Source: Pollenia angustigena
Taxonomy: Eukaryota > Arthropoda > Insecta > Diptera > Polleniidae
Assembly (NCBI GenBank): GCA_930367215.1
Contig: OV884060.1
Span: 101,580,151-101,644,150, forward strand
Length of the DNA stretch: 64,000 bases
Direction of reading: 5' to 3'
Positions 53,284 through 62,950 of the stretch are shown in pieces. Under the pieces are notes generated by a model. The model did not search any database and was not told the DNA's origin. It worked only from the letters and a program-made list of their open reading frames with translations. The translations under genes and the position numbers were made by a program. Numbering within the stretch: the stretch's first letter is position 1; every line of letters begins with the position of its first letter.

Positions 53284-55943
53284 ACTGTTTAAAAATTTGT
53301 TTTTGGAACGCAAACGGCATCCGCCAACATAAAAATGAATTAGAATACTTTCTTAAAAATAAACAAATTGATGTCATGATGATTTCTGAAACTCATTTGA
53401 CCTCAAGAAATACGTTTAAAATCAATGGTTATATACTATATGATACCAAGGACCCTCGAGATAGAGCTTGTGGAGGTTCTGCCATCTTAATAAAAACTCG
53501 AGTCAAACACTACATTATGTGTGATCACCGTGAAGACTATCTGCAAGCAACGACTATTTGTGTTGAGGAGCTAAATCGAAACATAGTCATTTCTTCTTTA
53601 TACTCTCCACCTAGATTTTCCATATCAGAAGGCCAATATTATAAATCATTAGGACCCTGTTTTCTGGCCGCTGGCGATTATAACGCTAAACATACCTTCT
53701 GGGGGTCACGACTTATAACACCAAAAGGTCGTGTTTTGTTTAACACAATCTCTAAAATGGGTTTAAATGTGGTCGCGAGCGGGCAACCAACATATTGGCC
53801 TACTGATCAGCAAAAAATTCCAGATGTTATCGACTTTGGCGTGGTTAAAAACATCCCCACAGAAACGATTCATGTTGAAGCTTCCTTAGAATTATCATCC
53901 GACCACACACCTACAATTGTTACTATATCGAACCCAAATAGAATTGTATTTCCGTCAGGTTACTTAGCGACGCCAGCCACACAAATAAATTGGTTAAAAT
54001 ATAAAAAATTTCTCAGTGCCCATTGCACAGAAAATATTCCGCTTAGTACACCGGAGAATGTGGATCTCTCTCTTGGTAACTTTGACAGTTATCTTAAACT
54101 AGCTGTTCAACACTCCAGCGTTACCCCCAAAAAAATCAAAAATAATAAAATATGTTCTTCAGATGTCGAGCGGCTCTTGACTGAAAAAAGGAGAGTTCGA
54201 AGAGAGTGGCAACTTTACAGATCCCCGCAACTTAAGATTTTATTAAAAGAATGCACAAAAAGGCTAAGAAAGTTGCTACAGAATCAGAAAACGGCTTCTC
54301 TAGAAAAATATCTTAAGGAACTTGATGCAACTCCACAATCTGACTACTCATTATGGCGTGCAGCTAGAAATCTAAAAAGGCCAGTTATATCTAAGCCACC
54401 ATTAAGAAACTTGAATGGTAGCTGGGCAAGAAATGATAATGAAAAAGGAAACCTGTTTGTAAATCATTTGAAAAACGTATTTACACCAAATATATCTCAC
54501 AATATTGCGGTCGAGTTACCACCTGTTGATGCTAGAGCAGCTATTCCCCTCAGATTCGAGATAAGAGAAATCGAAAAGGCTATTTGTGACTTAAACAGTA
54601 AGAAGGCACCTGGTATTGATAAAATTAGTAATAAAATGCTTTTGGAGCTACCTCGCATAGCAAAGAAAATTATTCTTTTTATTTTTAATGCTATTTTACG
54701 CCTTGAATACTATCCTGAAAAATGGAAGGTTTCCTTAGTTACCATGATACCAAAGCCAGGTAAAGATCATACAAAAGTTGAGTCTTATAGACCTATTAGC
54801 TTATTATCAAATATGTCAAAGCTGTTTGAGAAATTATTAGTTTCAAAATTAACACCAATTTTAAGTGAAAATAGATGTATTCAAAACCATCAGTTCGGAT
54901 TTAGAAGAAAACACAGCACAATCGAGCAGACTCATCGAATAGTAAATGTCATAAGAAAAGCATTTGAAGAAAAGAAATATTGCTCAGCACTCTTCATCGA
55001 TGTTTCGCAAGCTTTTGACAAAGTCTGGCATGAAGGCTTATTACACATATTGAAGCAAAATTTACCAGCAAACACACACAAGCTGCTAGAAAGCTACTTA
55101 GTCGGTCGTCAATTTATTATTAAAGAAGGAAATTTCTTAAGTTCACCTCAGCCCATTGCCGCTGGAGTCCCACAAGGCAGCATCCTGGGCCCCCTATTAT
55201 ACTTAATTTATACTTCGGACATGCCAACAAGCAACTACACACAAACTTCAACATTTGCAGACGATACAGCTTTTCTAAGCGTCCACGAAAATCGTTATGA
55301 AGCATCGCGTTACTTACAGCATCATATATTTCAACTAGAAATATGGTTAAGACAATGGAGGATAATGGTCAATGAGCAAAAATGTGTACATATAACATTC
55401 ACTTTGCGCCGGGAATCATGCCCCCCTATTACAATCAATAATCAAATAATTCCTCAACATTCGCATGTTAAATATCTCGGTATACATCTGGATCGGCGAT
55501 TAACGTGGAAATGCCATATAGAGGCAAAATTAACTCAAATGAAACTAAAAGCCATTCAAATTCATTGGCTTATTGGAAGAAATTCTGTCCTTAGTCTGGA
55601 TTGCAAGCTTCTACTTTACAACTCTATCTTAAAGCCTATCTGGTGCTACGGTATTCAACTATGGGGCACTGCCTCGGCCTCTAATATCGACAAAATTCAA
55701 AGGCGCCAAAATAAACTTCTTCGAATAATCACAGCCGCTCCCTGGTATGTTAAAAACGCAAACATTCATAAGGATCTCAATGTGCCATTAGTGAAATCTA
55801 TGATTACAAAATATGCAATAAAATATTTAAAAAGGCTTGAACAACACCCAAATCCACTAGCTCGAAATATTTTAAATCATGGCGGCCACACTCGCTTAAG
55901 AAGAAGAGACACTGCAGCACTTACCCAATTAGATGAGCGATAA
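53280..55943 (+). CDS. Jockey-clade LINE ORF2 (endonuclease-reverse transcriptase)
   Basis: 887 residues, nicking genomic DNA and copying the element's RNA at the nick. The endonuclease at about 1-225 shows N10/N12, E37, D133/N135 and D208-H209. The reverse transcriptase spans about 440-720, with KAPGIDKI, PISLLSNMSKLFEKLL, FIDVSQAFDKVWHEGL, AGVPQGSILGPLLY and FADD at 659-662. A C-terminal domain with KYLGIHLDRRLTW, YGIQLWGTAS and RRQNKLLRIITAAPW follows. There is no RNase H. It begins in the ATGA overlap with ORF1, so translation probably depends on termination-reinitiation. No stop or frameshift is visible; length is near that of known Jockey ORF2 proteins. Confidence 0.95.
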   Translation: MNCLKICFWNANGIRQHKNELEYFLKNKQIDVMMISETHLTSRNTFKINGYILYDTKDPRDRACGGSAILIKTRVKHYIMCDHREDYLQATTICVEELNRNIVISSLYSPPRFSISEGQYYKSLGPCFLAAGDYNAKHTFWGSRLITPKGRVLFNTISKMGLNVVASGQPTYWPTDQQKIPDVIDFGVVKNIPTETIHVEASLELSSDHTPTIVTISNPNRIVFPSGYLATPATQINWLKYKKFLSAHCTENIPLSTPENVDLSLGNFDSYLKLAVQHSSVTPKKIKNNKICSSDVERLLTEKRRVRREWQLYRSPQLKILLKECTKRLRKLLQNQKTASLEKYLKELDATPQSDYSLWRAARNLKRPVISKPPLRNLNGSWARNDNEKGNLFVNHLKNVFTPNISHNIAVELPPVDARAAIPLRFEIREIEKAICDLNSKKAPGIDKISNKMLLELPRIAKKIILFIFNAILRLEYYPEKWKVSLVTMIPKPGKDHTKVESYRPISLLSNMSKLFEKLLVSKLTPILSENRCIQNHQFGFRRKHSTIEQTHRIVNVIRKAFEEKKYCSALFIDVSQAFDKVWHEGLLHILKQNLPANTHKLLESYLVGRQFIIKEGNFLSSPQPIAAGVPQGSILGPLLYLIYTSDMPTSNYTQTSTFADDTAFLSVHENRYEASRYLQHHIFQLEIWLRQWRIMVNEQKCVHITFTLRRESCPPITINNQIIPQHSHVKYLGIHLDRRLTWKCHIEAKLTQMKLKAIQIHWLIGRNSVLSLDCKLLLYNSILKPIWCYGIQLWGTASASNIDKIQRRQNKLLRIITAAPWYVKNANIHKDLNVPLVKSMITKYAIKYLKRLEQHPNPLARNILNHGGHTRLRRRDTAALTQLDER

Positions 55944-56070
55944 ACACCTATAAAAGTGAACATAACCCGTGATGAAGAAAATTTTGTCTGGCACTGGCAG
56001 GAGATAAAATAACGTATTAGGTTAAGATTTGATTAATTATTGTTAGTTCATATTTAATATATGAAGATTC

Positions 56071-56111
56071 AATAAACAAATAATGACAAAAAAAAAAAAA
56101 AAAAAAAAAAA
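56071..56111 (+). terminator. Jockey polyadenylation signal and poly(A) tail
   Basis: AATAAA (56071-56076) precedes a run of about 24 A (56088-56111), which abuts the 3' TSD copy. Confidence 0.85.
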
Positions 56112-56639
56112 GTATTAAAGCCAAATATAGTAGCAAATGTAATGTAGTGTAGACACTTTGTTGACAATGTCACCAATATAGTCGACAAAACTGGTGACTT
56201 GGAGACACTTGCACCCAGGTTTCCTTCAGGGTTGTTTATTGATTATTTTTTTGTGTGTATACTGAATGTCAAGCTTTGTTTACATTTTGTGAAAAAATTA
56301 ATTCAAATTTAAAATTCAATAGAAATTTAAATAGTTGAAAAAAAAAAAAACTTATTTAAATTATATAAAACAAAAAAAGTGAAGAAATATAAACACAAGA
56401 AATTAAAAATGGGTAAGGAATAAGTGAAGCCATAATTAATTTGCAATTGAGGAGTTTCTTAAGCAATTGTGTATATTTTATTAACAAAAAATTTCCTTTT
56501 TTTTTATTTTCAACAAATATTTTTGACATTCACTCTAACTTTTTACAAAAACAAAAATACATAGTGTTTTTCAATAAAAAGGGATAGCTAGCATAACTCT
56601 ATCTCATGATGCGGTTACCTTTATAAATTCGCCTTGGTT

Positions 56640-56859
56640 AAAAGCATAAAATTATTTTTGGAGTTTCTTGTTTTAAGAGACGAAACTGATTACTTAAGAA
56701 AATAAACTTCTTCAAGCTTTATCCTTTGATTTTGCGAGCCTAATTGATGTATTTAAAATACAAAATACATTCAACTCGTGCATTCTAAATACAAAACATA
56801 AGTATGTATATCATTACCTTCGGTCGTATAAGACAAAGGCGAATGTAATAAATTGTACA
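56640..56859. other. short AT-rich interval without gene
   Basis: No signal was assigned. Confidence 0.35.
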
Positions 56860-57077
56860 GGAGAGAGAAAAAACTTTCTAAAATGTAAGGTCCATGCAAA
56901 CATCTTTCCGGAGTAGTCTTTCTGTCCAAAAACTATATTCTTATGTTGGCATTTAGATTAAATTTGGCCCAAAATATCTTATTGCAACATAAATCGTCTT
57001 TTCAGATTTTATTGGAATCGGTCATACTGGAACATATGTATAAATACCACTCCCGAAAATTGCTTTAAGTGTCATAA
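56860..57077 (-). repeat. dipteran dispersed repeat, interrupted by H8
   Basis: On the minus strand it has TTAAAGCAATTTTCGGGAGT and GGTATTTATACATATG, as in the copies at 32390 and 38290. The sequence GTCATAA at its end continues after H8 at 59783, so the repeat was split by that insertion. Confidence 0.55.
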
Positions 57078-57344
57078 GAGAAGACTAAAATTTTTTTTAG
57101 CTGCTTTTTATAAAACCTGCTGTTTTTTGTCTCTTTTACAATGGTGTTGCTTTTTTTGGATTTTTTTGTTTAAAATTCCCATTTTTGTCTTAAAAACTTC
57201 GTATTTTACTACCAAGGCGAATTCCTCTATAAAAGTGAATTAGCCTTCGTTACTACCTTTTTGAAACTCTGTTTTCATTTTAAAAACAATCAACTGAAAT
57301 CACAGTAGGCTGTTAAAAATAGAATGAAATAAAAAAGTTTAAAA

Positions 57345-58120
57345 ATGCCGAAAGAGAAAAGTAATAGAAATTTATTATTAAAAATGGTAAAAACATATGA
57401 AAGAGTCTTTAAAATTGAAGAAAATTGGCTCTTTTGCAATATATGCTGCTGCAAAATAAATTGTTCGAAAAAGTCTTATGTGGATCAACATATGAGATGT
57501 GGGAAACACCAATTGGCGTCTTCTTAGCAGGAGAACCATCCACAGAAACTAATTACGGAATATCCAGTGACTCCAACTGCCACAACATTTCAAAAGGATA
57601 TTTGTAAAGCAGTTTTAGAATCCAATATACCAATAAAAAAAGTTAGTTCTCCCAGTTTCAAAAATTTCATTGAGAAATATTCTCAAATGTCGGTTCAGTC
57701 TGTAACTTGCATTCGCCAGAAATACATACCAGAATTGTATAGGGAATCTTTAGAAAAAATGCGTCAAGTAGCCAAAGACAAATATATATGGATTTCTGTA
57801 GATGAAACTACGGCAAATGGCGCATCTGTTGCAGCATTTTGTATTGATTCGTTACAAATATTGTGGCCAGATGGTAAAGTAGAAAAGAAATCAAGTTTAG
57901 ATTTTATATTAATTTTCTGTATTTAGGCATAAAATTTAACAAAGTGTTACTTGTAGCAACGGATGCAGCTGCAAATATGCTAAGTGGAATATCTTCTCTA
58001 AAGGCAATGAATCCGCAAATGCTTCATTTAACATGTTTTGCACATGGTATCCATCTATTAGCTGAATTCATTCGAAAAAACTTTGAAAACGTCAATAAAT
58101 TTATTTCCAGTGTTAAGAAG
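57345..58120 (+). pseudogene. hAT transposase relic, N-terminal half, with a 53-nt intron
   Basis: A BED-type zinc finger (CNICCCKINC ... DQHMRCGKH) is followed by TAG (57525), which is the only break before the intron; the same frame then runs on with TFQKDICKAVLESNIPIKKV, KYIPELYRESLEKM and WISVDETT. A GTAAAGT...TATTTAG intron at 57874-57926 joins ILWPDG to IKFNKVLLVATDAAANM in frame. The next part is HLTCFAHGIHLLAEFI and then FISSVKK. These are motifs of hAT transposases related to vertebrate CGGBP1. It stops at the insertion at 58121. Confidence 0.8.
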
Positions 58121-59035
58121 AGGGCCGTTACGCACAAAAAAAGAGAAAAATAAATCATCAAAAATCACGATAAAAGTTTAATTTTGTTGCATAAAGGTTA
58201 ATACAGCTATTAATCAGAGGTGTTCTGGAAATCGAAAACGCAAGAATTTAAAAGTCGTTTTTTTAATATGATTTTTGTAGTAAAATAATTTTATGACAAA
58301 TATTTCTCTATTAAACAGAAGTCTATAAGAAAATTATAAAAAAATGGATTAAGAGTGTATTAAAAAGAACTTGAAAGAAAGTTCTTACGTTTTTTAATAT
58401 ACATATACATACATTTCGTCATCTTAAAGACCTAATAACCTATCTGCAAAAATTTCAAAATTGAGTTTTTTATGGATTTTTATTCCCTGTATCATAACGC
58501 ATATGTGTGCAAAATTTTGCACATGTAATATTACAAATGACAAAATTTTTGTACCTAGAGGGCCGTTAAGCACAAAAAAAGAGAAAAATAAATCATCAAA
58601 AATCACGATAAAAGTTTAATTTTGTTGCATAGTGTAATTTGAACAAACATTAAGTACTTGTTTTTGCTTAAACCAGTAAAAGAAACTACTACTGTAATTA
58701 TTTAATGTGTATTATATTCATGTGTATAAAGAAATTTTTATTTATTCATACTAATTAGTGCTGCATATAGGTTATTTGGTTTCAGTTTTTTACAATTCCA
58801 AAAAACCTAAGTGTCATAACATAAGCTGTTATTAGAAAAACAAAATTTTCTCAACCGATATATATTACTGGTTTCATTTTAATCAAAATGTGTAATTTTC
58901 GTTTCAATATCGTTAATATGTAGTTCCAATTTTATAACGTTTTTCCCCTGTCCTGTAAACTTTTAAAAACTGCAGATAGGTTATTTCGTCTTTTAGGTGA
59001 CGATATGTATGTTAAAAATATATGTTACAAAAACA
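58121..59035. repeat. insertion in the transposase relic, with 70-bp direct repeats
   Basis: AGGGCCGTTACGCACAAAAA begins a 70-bp segment (58121-58191) that recurs at 58559-58630 with one or two differences. The transposase frame is VKK before and FLQAPRRKQL after, the usual order for this family with only a few residues missing, so about 915 bp was inserted. The element's identity is unknown. The part near 58220-58300 resembles 43850-43960. Confidence 0.65.
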
Positions 59036-59620
59036 AAATTTTTACAGGCACCGCGGAGAAAACAACTCTTTCTAATAATGAATCCTAATGTGGTAATTCC
59101 ACCGTATCCATGCCCAACTCGTTGGGGTACTTGGTAAGAAGCGGCAATGTACTACGCTGAACATCTGGACGAAGTTAAAGCCGTTGTTTTAGAACTTGAC
59201 AGTCAAGATGCCGACTCAATTGTGCAATCCAAAAAATATTTGAAAACTCCGAACTAAGTTCTCAACTTGCATTTCTAAAATACAATTTTGTTAACATTTT
59301 GGTTGCTATAAAAAAATTGCAAACTGCGGGATTATTAATTTCAAAGAGCACTAATGCTTTATCGACAGTTTTTAACGGACTTTGCAAGATCGAGGACCAA
59401 CAATATACAAAGAAATCCCGGATATCAGCAGTTTTTGGAAATAAAATATATTTTAGAGTCTGGTACTGTTCCAAAAGATGAATATGTAAAAAGTTTGTCC
59501 TCTAATGAAATTCTCAAATTTGAATTTGCACCGTCATCCTCCGTCGATGTAAAAAGAAGCTTCTCTTTATACAAAAAGCTTTTAACAGATCGACGTATAA
59601 AATTAAAATTGAAAACATAA
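59036..59620 (+). pseudogene. hAT transposase relic, C-terminal half
   Basis: APRRKQLFLIMNPNVVIPPY is followed by PTRWGTW and a TAA stop. After further breaks it reads RNPGYQQFLEIKYILESGTV and SSSVDVKRSFSLYKKLLTD, the hAT C-terminal dimerisation region. Several stops and at least two frameshifts make it non-functional. Confidence 0.8.
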
Positions 59621-59940
59621 AAGCCCTCATGATAGTATATTGTCATAATTTTGATGATGTGGAAGAATTAGAATAAAACATTTTTTAGTGCTTTTTTGCT
59701 GTTTTATCAATTTTTTGTTGCTTTTTTTATAAGTTTTTGTTTGCTGTAAAAGTATTGAATATTGCTTTTTTTGTCTTCTCTGGTCATAACTTTTTTACAA
59801 ATATTTGTACATATTAATATAAAATTTGGCAACGATAACTTTTATGCCATGCAAAAAGTTGTACTGGAAGGTCGAAAACTTACAGTAGGTACCATATAAA
59901 CCCCCTCTCCAAACTCGCTAAAAGATCTACAGCCCAACTA

Positions 59941-60045
59941 TGAATAAAAATTCCCTGGGAGTTGTCTCCCTTCTCCCATTTTTCCTATGTACATTTTATT
60001 GTAAAAATGGGAAAAGGGAAAAAACTCACGGGGAATTTGTATTCA
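59941..60045. mobile_element. 105-bp TA-flanked hairpin MITE
   Basis: TGAATAAAAATTCCC and GGGAATTTGTATTCA are inverted ends flanked by TA on both sides. The whole is close to a palindrome (CTCCCATTTTT/AAAAATGGGA). Confidence 0.65.
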
Positions 60046-60047
60046 TA

Positions 60048-60820
60048 ATAATGCTGCTAATTTATGTTAATGTTGATATTTAAATAAAATTCGGAACCAG
60101 TGTTGCCAAAAGATTGAAAAAATTGTCCCAGAAAAATCCCAACGCGATGTAGTCATTAAAATCTAAAAAAAAACAATATTTATAAATAACTAATTATATT
60201 CGAATATGTATAGTAAAGTTTTAATAACAAAAATATGTAATAAAACTAAAAAAAATTTACGCACTTTTGATTAAATTAAATAAAAAGCAGGAAGTTTTTT
60301 TTGAACTAAATCTTCATTAATTAAATTCAGGTAACATAGCAATTGGTTATTTTATAAATAATATATGTATTTATTATGAACTGAATTTTCTAAAGTGAGT
60401 ATTCGTGCATTCAAAATTAATACAGCCTCTTCCTCAAAATGTAATTGTTAACATTTGTTTGCAACGGAAAATATGCACTACTAATCTTGCTCATAGTTTT
60501 TGTTAGTGCAAACGCATTTGGATTGTTTGCACTACCCATCGTAATTTCCCTTATTATTCTTAAAAAATCTGTGTACCTTAACTTTTGATCTGGTCACTAA
60601 AATAAGTTTGGACGTTTTGAACTGCTGTGGTCAATCTTATGATAAAGCAAGTAATATATGTATCTATTATATATTCAGGACTTCAGGCGCGAATTAAAGC
60701 ACTTAGTCCTTGAGTAGATGCGGCCCATTCCTTCAGTTTAATCAACAAAGTTAATATTTTCTAAAAGTCAGATTTCATGTTAATATATAATTTTTCTTAA
60801 ACTTTGGTGGGCGTTGTTTT
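60048..60820. other. AT-rich interval, no gene recognised
   Basis: Nothing coding or structural was assigned. Confidence 0.35.
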
Positions 60821-60821
60821 T

Positions 60822-61982
60822 ATACCCTCCACCACAATTAGTTGTGAAGAGGGTATATTCAGTTTGTCATTCCGTGTGAAACTTTTTTACTATTTTTTAC
60901 TTTCGAAAATCTCAAAAGAAATCAACAAACTTGGTGTCAAATTGCTTGTAGTTATCCTAAGCAGTTTGGGATTGAAATTCAGCAAAATCGGTTCAATAGG
61001 ATCTGAGCTATGAATCAAAATGTGGAACCACCACCTAAAAAAAATTTATAATTTTGTTACAAAAACTAACATAAATGGTGGAAAAATGCACAGAATGATA
61101 TAGAATTTCGCAACAATTCGTTTTATTCAACAAGAAATCACGCTGTGAAATTTCGTGAAGATCCGTCAATAATTTACCCTAGGCCCCATATAAGCCCTAC
61201 TCCCGGAAAACAGTATATTGAGCCTAAAACCCTAACTAACAATGCTATCATTACAAATTTTGGCAAGTCACAGTTAAATAAAACTAGAAATTAAACTGTT
61301 AAGTTTCGTGAAGATCGGTCCATAATTTACCGTAGGCCCCATATAAAACCTACTCCCGGAAAACAACTTAGTACGCCTAAAAACGTAAAAAATAATGCTA
61401 TCATAACAAAATTTGGTACATCAAAGTTGTATTGGACAAGAAATAAAATTGTGTTATTTCGTGAAGGTCGGTCCATAACTTACCCTGGGCCCCATATAAA
61501 CCTTAATCCCGGAAAACAGTTTAGTACGCCTAAATCCGTAAAAAATAATGCTATCATAACAAAATTTGGTACATCAAAGTTTTATAGAACTGGGAAAAAG
61601 ACTGTGAAATTTCGTGAAGATCGGTACATAATTTACCCTAGGCCCCATAGACCCCTTCTACAGGAAAACAGTTTAGTACGCCTAAAACCATAATTAATAA
61701 TGCTATCATAATAGAAATTGGTACGTCACAGTTTTAAAGGACTAGAAATGACGCTGTGAAATTTCGTGATGATCGATCCATAATTTAGCCTAGGCCCCAT
61801 ATAAACCCTCCTACCGCAAAACAGTTTAGTCGCCTAAAACCATAATTAATAACAAATCGTCACAGTTTAAGATAATAATAATAAATAAACATCATACAGA
61901 TATTACTCCTTAAACATTCGAACTGTCGGTGGAGGGTATCAAAGATTCGGCACAGCCGAATATAGCACTATAACTTGTTTTT
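60822..61982 (-). repeat. ATACCCTCCACC-type dispersed element
   Basis: ATACCCTCCACC at 60822 is inverted at 61928-61939, followed by a CGGC/GCCG hairpin and, on the minus strand, the head AACAAGTTATAGTGCTATAT. This end structure is common in fly genomes. The interior holds five tandem copies (61085-61870). Confidence 0.7.
61085..61870. repeat. minisatellite, five copies of about 152 bp
   Basis: The landmark TAGGCCCCATATAA recurs at about 61181, 61333, 61489, 61640 and 61792 (spacing 151-156). Each unit also has GTGAAATTTCGTGAAGATCG and AATAATGCTATCAT. The 88-codon frame at 61427 is the repeat read through, not a gene. Confidence 0.88.
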
Positions 61983-62370
61983 TATCAAAACCTACCAAAT
62001 TGGCTGGTGAGACCTAAACAAATCCGCTTTTAGATTTTAACGGTCACCCTAATGTACATACGTAAAAAAAATATTTGCAGTTTGAATTTCAATTAAAAAC
62101 TCCATTTTTGTGTAGTTACGTCAGTTTGCATTTAAGGTGACGATATGTGAGACATTACAAAAAGTTTTTTTTTTTGTGTCATATTCGTTGTGTTTGCTAT
62201 AATTTTATCACTGTCCGAAAAAATATTTATTTTATTTTTCGTATTAAAATATTTTGTGTCAATACAAATTGAGTTCCTATGTTTTCTCAATGTGTGTTCT
62301 TTTGTTGATAAAAGTTTTGAGTCATTATGATTCTTTAATTATTCAAATTTTATAAAAAAAAACTAGCTGT

Positions 62371-62660
62371 TTGGTCCCGTCGCTAATCGCGGGTTTCTAA
62401 ATAAAAATTAAATACTGGAGAATTTTGTTAATAACTTGACCTATCTACCTTCAATAAAAAAGAATTTTAAATATCACGACAACATCGCCACCTATCGGGA
62501 GTTTTTTTTACTGACCATCATTTAAAGTAGACCTTTCCATCGCATGTACTCGTTTGAAAATCGGTTTAGTGGTTCTCGAGTTATAAAATGGCGAACATAG
62601 GACAAGTTATTTTTATATACATACATATATACATATTTATATACACATTTTATTAAAATT
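62371..62660 (+). repeat. partial dispersed repeat (AACTAGCTG...)
   Basis: Begins AACTAGCTGTTTGGTCCCGT and continues to GAAAATCGGTTTAGTGGTTC and a TATATACATA microsatellite. Related beginnings are seen near 24985 and, inverted, near 16620. Confidence 0.45.
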
Positions 62661-62716
62661 TTTGGTTATTAATTTTGACGTTTACACTAATTTATTCAAC
62701 ATATGATAATACAACA

Positions 62717-62950
62717 GGGGCCTAATTCTGGCAATCGTGATCGAGTACTTTCTCGATTTGAAAGCAATTTTATTTAAGTCGATACTGAACGAACCAAAAT
62801 TATTTTTTCAGTATTGTGAAATTGTCAAATTAATTCTCTACAAGACTTAAAATCTAATTCCGATTCAACCAGTATTGACGAAAATAATTAGATATTAAAT
62901 TGCTTTCGAATCGAGAAAGAACTCGATCACGACTGCCAGAACCAGGCCCC
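62717..62950. mobile_element. MITE with GGGGCCTAATTCTGGCA ends
   Basis: The left arm GGGGCCTAATTCTGGCA and GATCGAGTACTTTCTCGAT are inverted at the right (ATCGAGAAAGAACTCGATC, TGCCAGAACCAGGCCCC). The arms are about 55 bp. No TSD was resolved. Confidence 0.75.

Larger units (their letters stand above)
51392..56111 (+). mobile_element. full-length Jockey-clade LINE inside copy B
   Basis: The 11-bp TSD GTATTAAAGCC (51381-51391 and 56112-56122) defines both ends. A 5' UTR of about 374 bp, two ORFs without stops, AATAAA at 56071 and a poly(A) run complete the element. No RNase H is present, as usual in the Jockey clade. Four decayed fragments of the same family lie at 16700-20640, 30318-31110 and 50225-50650. 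Intact ORFs and an exact TSD suggest recent insertion. Confidence 0.95.
51038..56231. mobile_element. CCCTGAAGG-family TIR element, copy B, inside C2
   Basis: CCCTGCAGGAAATG and TTTCCTTCAGGG are the ends. TGTTTATT lies at 51030-51037 and again from 56233, one base outside the right end, so an 8-bp TSD is likely. Sequence is collinear with copy A in opposite orientation, minus the Harbinger insert. Split by the Jockey element at 51392-56111. Confidence 0.85.
50993..56636. mobile_element. CAAGGCG-family TIR element, copy C2 (outermost of a nest)
   Basis: CAAGGCGAATTCATAAAGGT at the left is inverted at the right (ACCTTTATAAATTCGCCTTG). The 8-bp TSD GTTAAAAG is exact (50985-50992 and 56637-56644). 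Without its insert the element is about 450 bp and collinear with C1. It contains copy B, which contains the Jockey element. Confidence 0.9.
57078..59782 (+). mobile_element. hAT element H8 with CGGBP1-like transposase relic
   Basis: GAGAAGAC at the left and GTCTTCTCTG at the right are inverted. GTCATAA(C) flanks both (57071-57077; 59783-59790); the left terminus seems to have lost about three bases. TTGCTTTTTT words are repeated near both ends. A transposase relic fills most of it. A fragment of the CAAGGCG family lies at 57214-57253. Confidence 0.75.

Noticed and set aside
61427..61693. 88-codon frame as a gene
   Set aside because: It spans two copies of the 152-bp minisatellite and has no independent coding signal.
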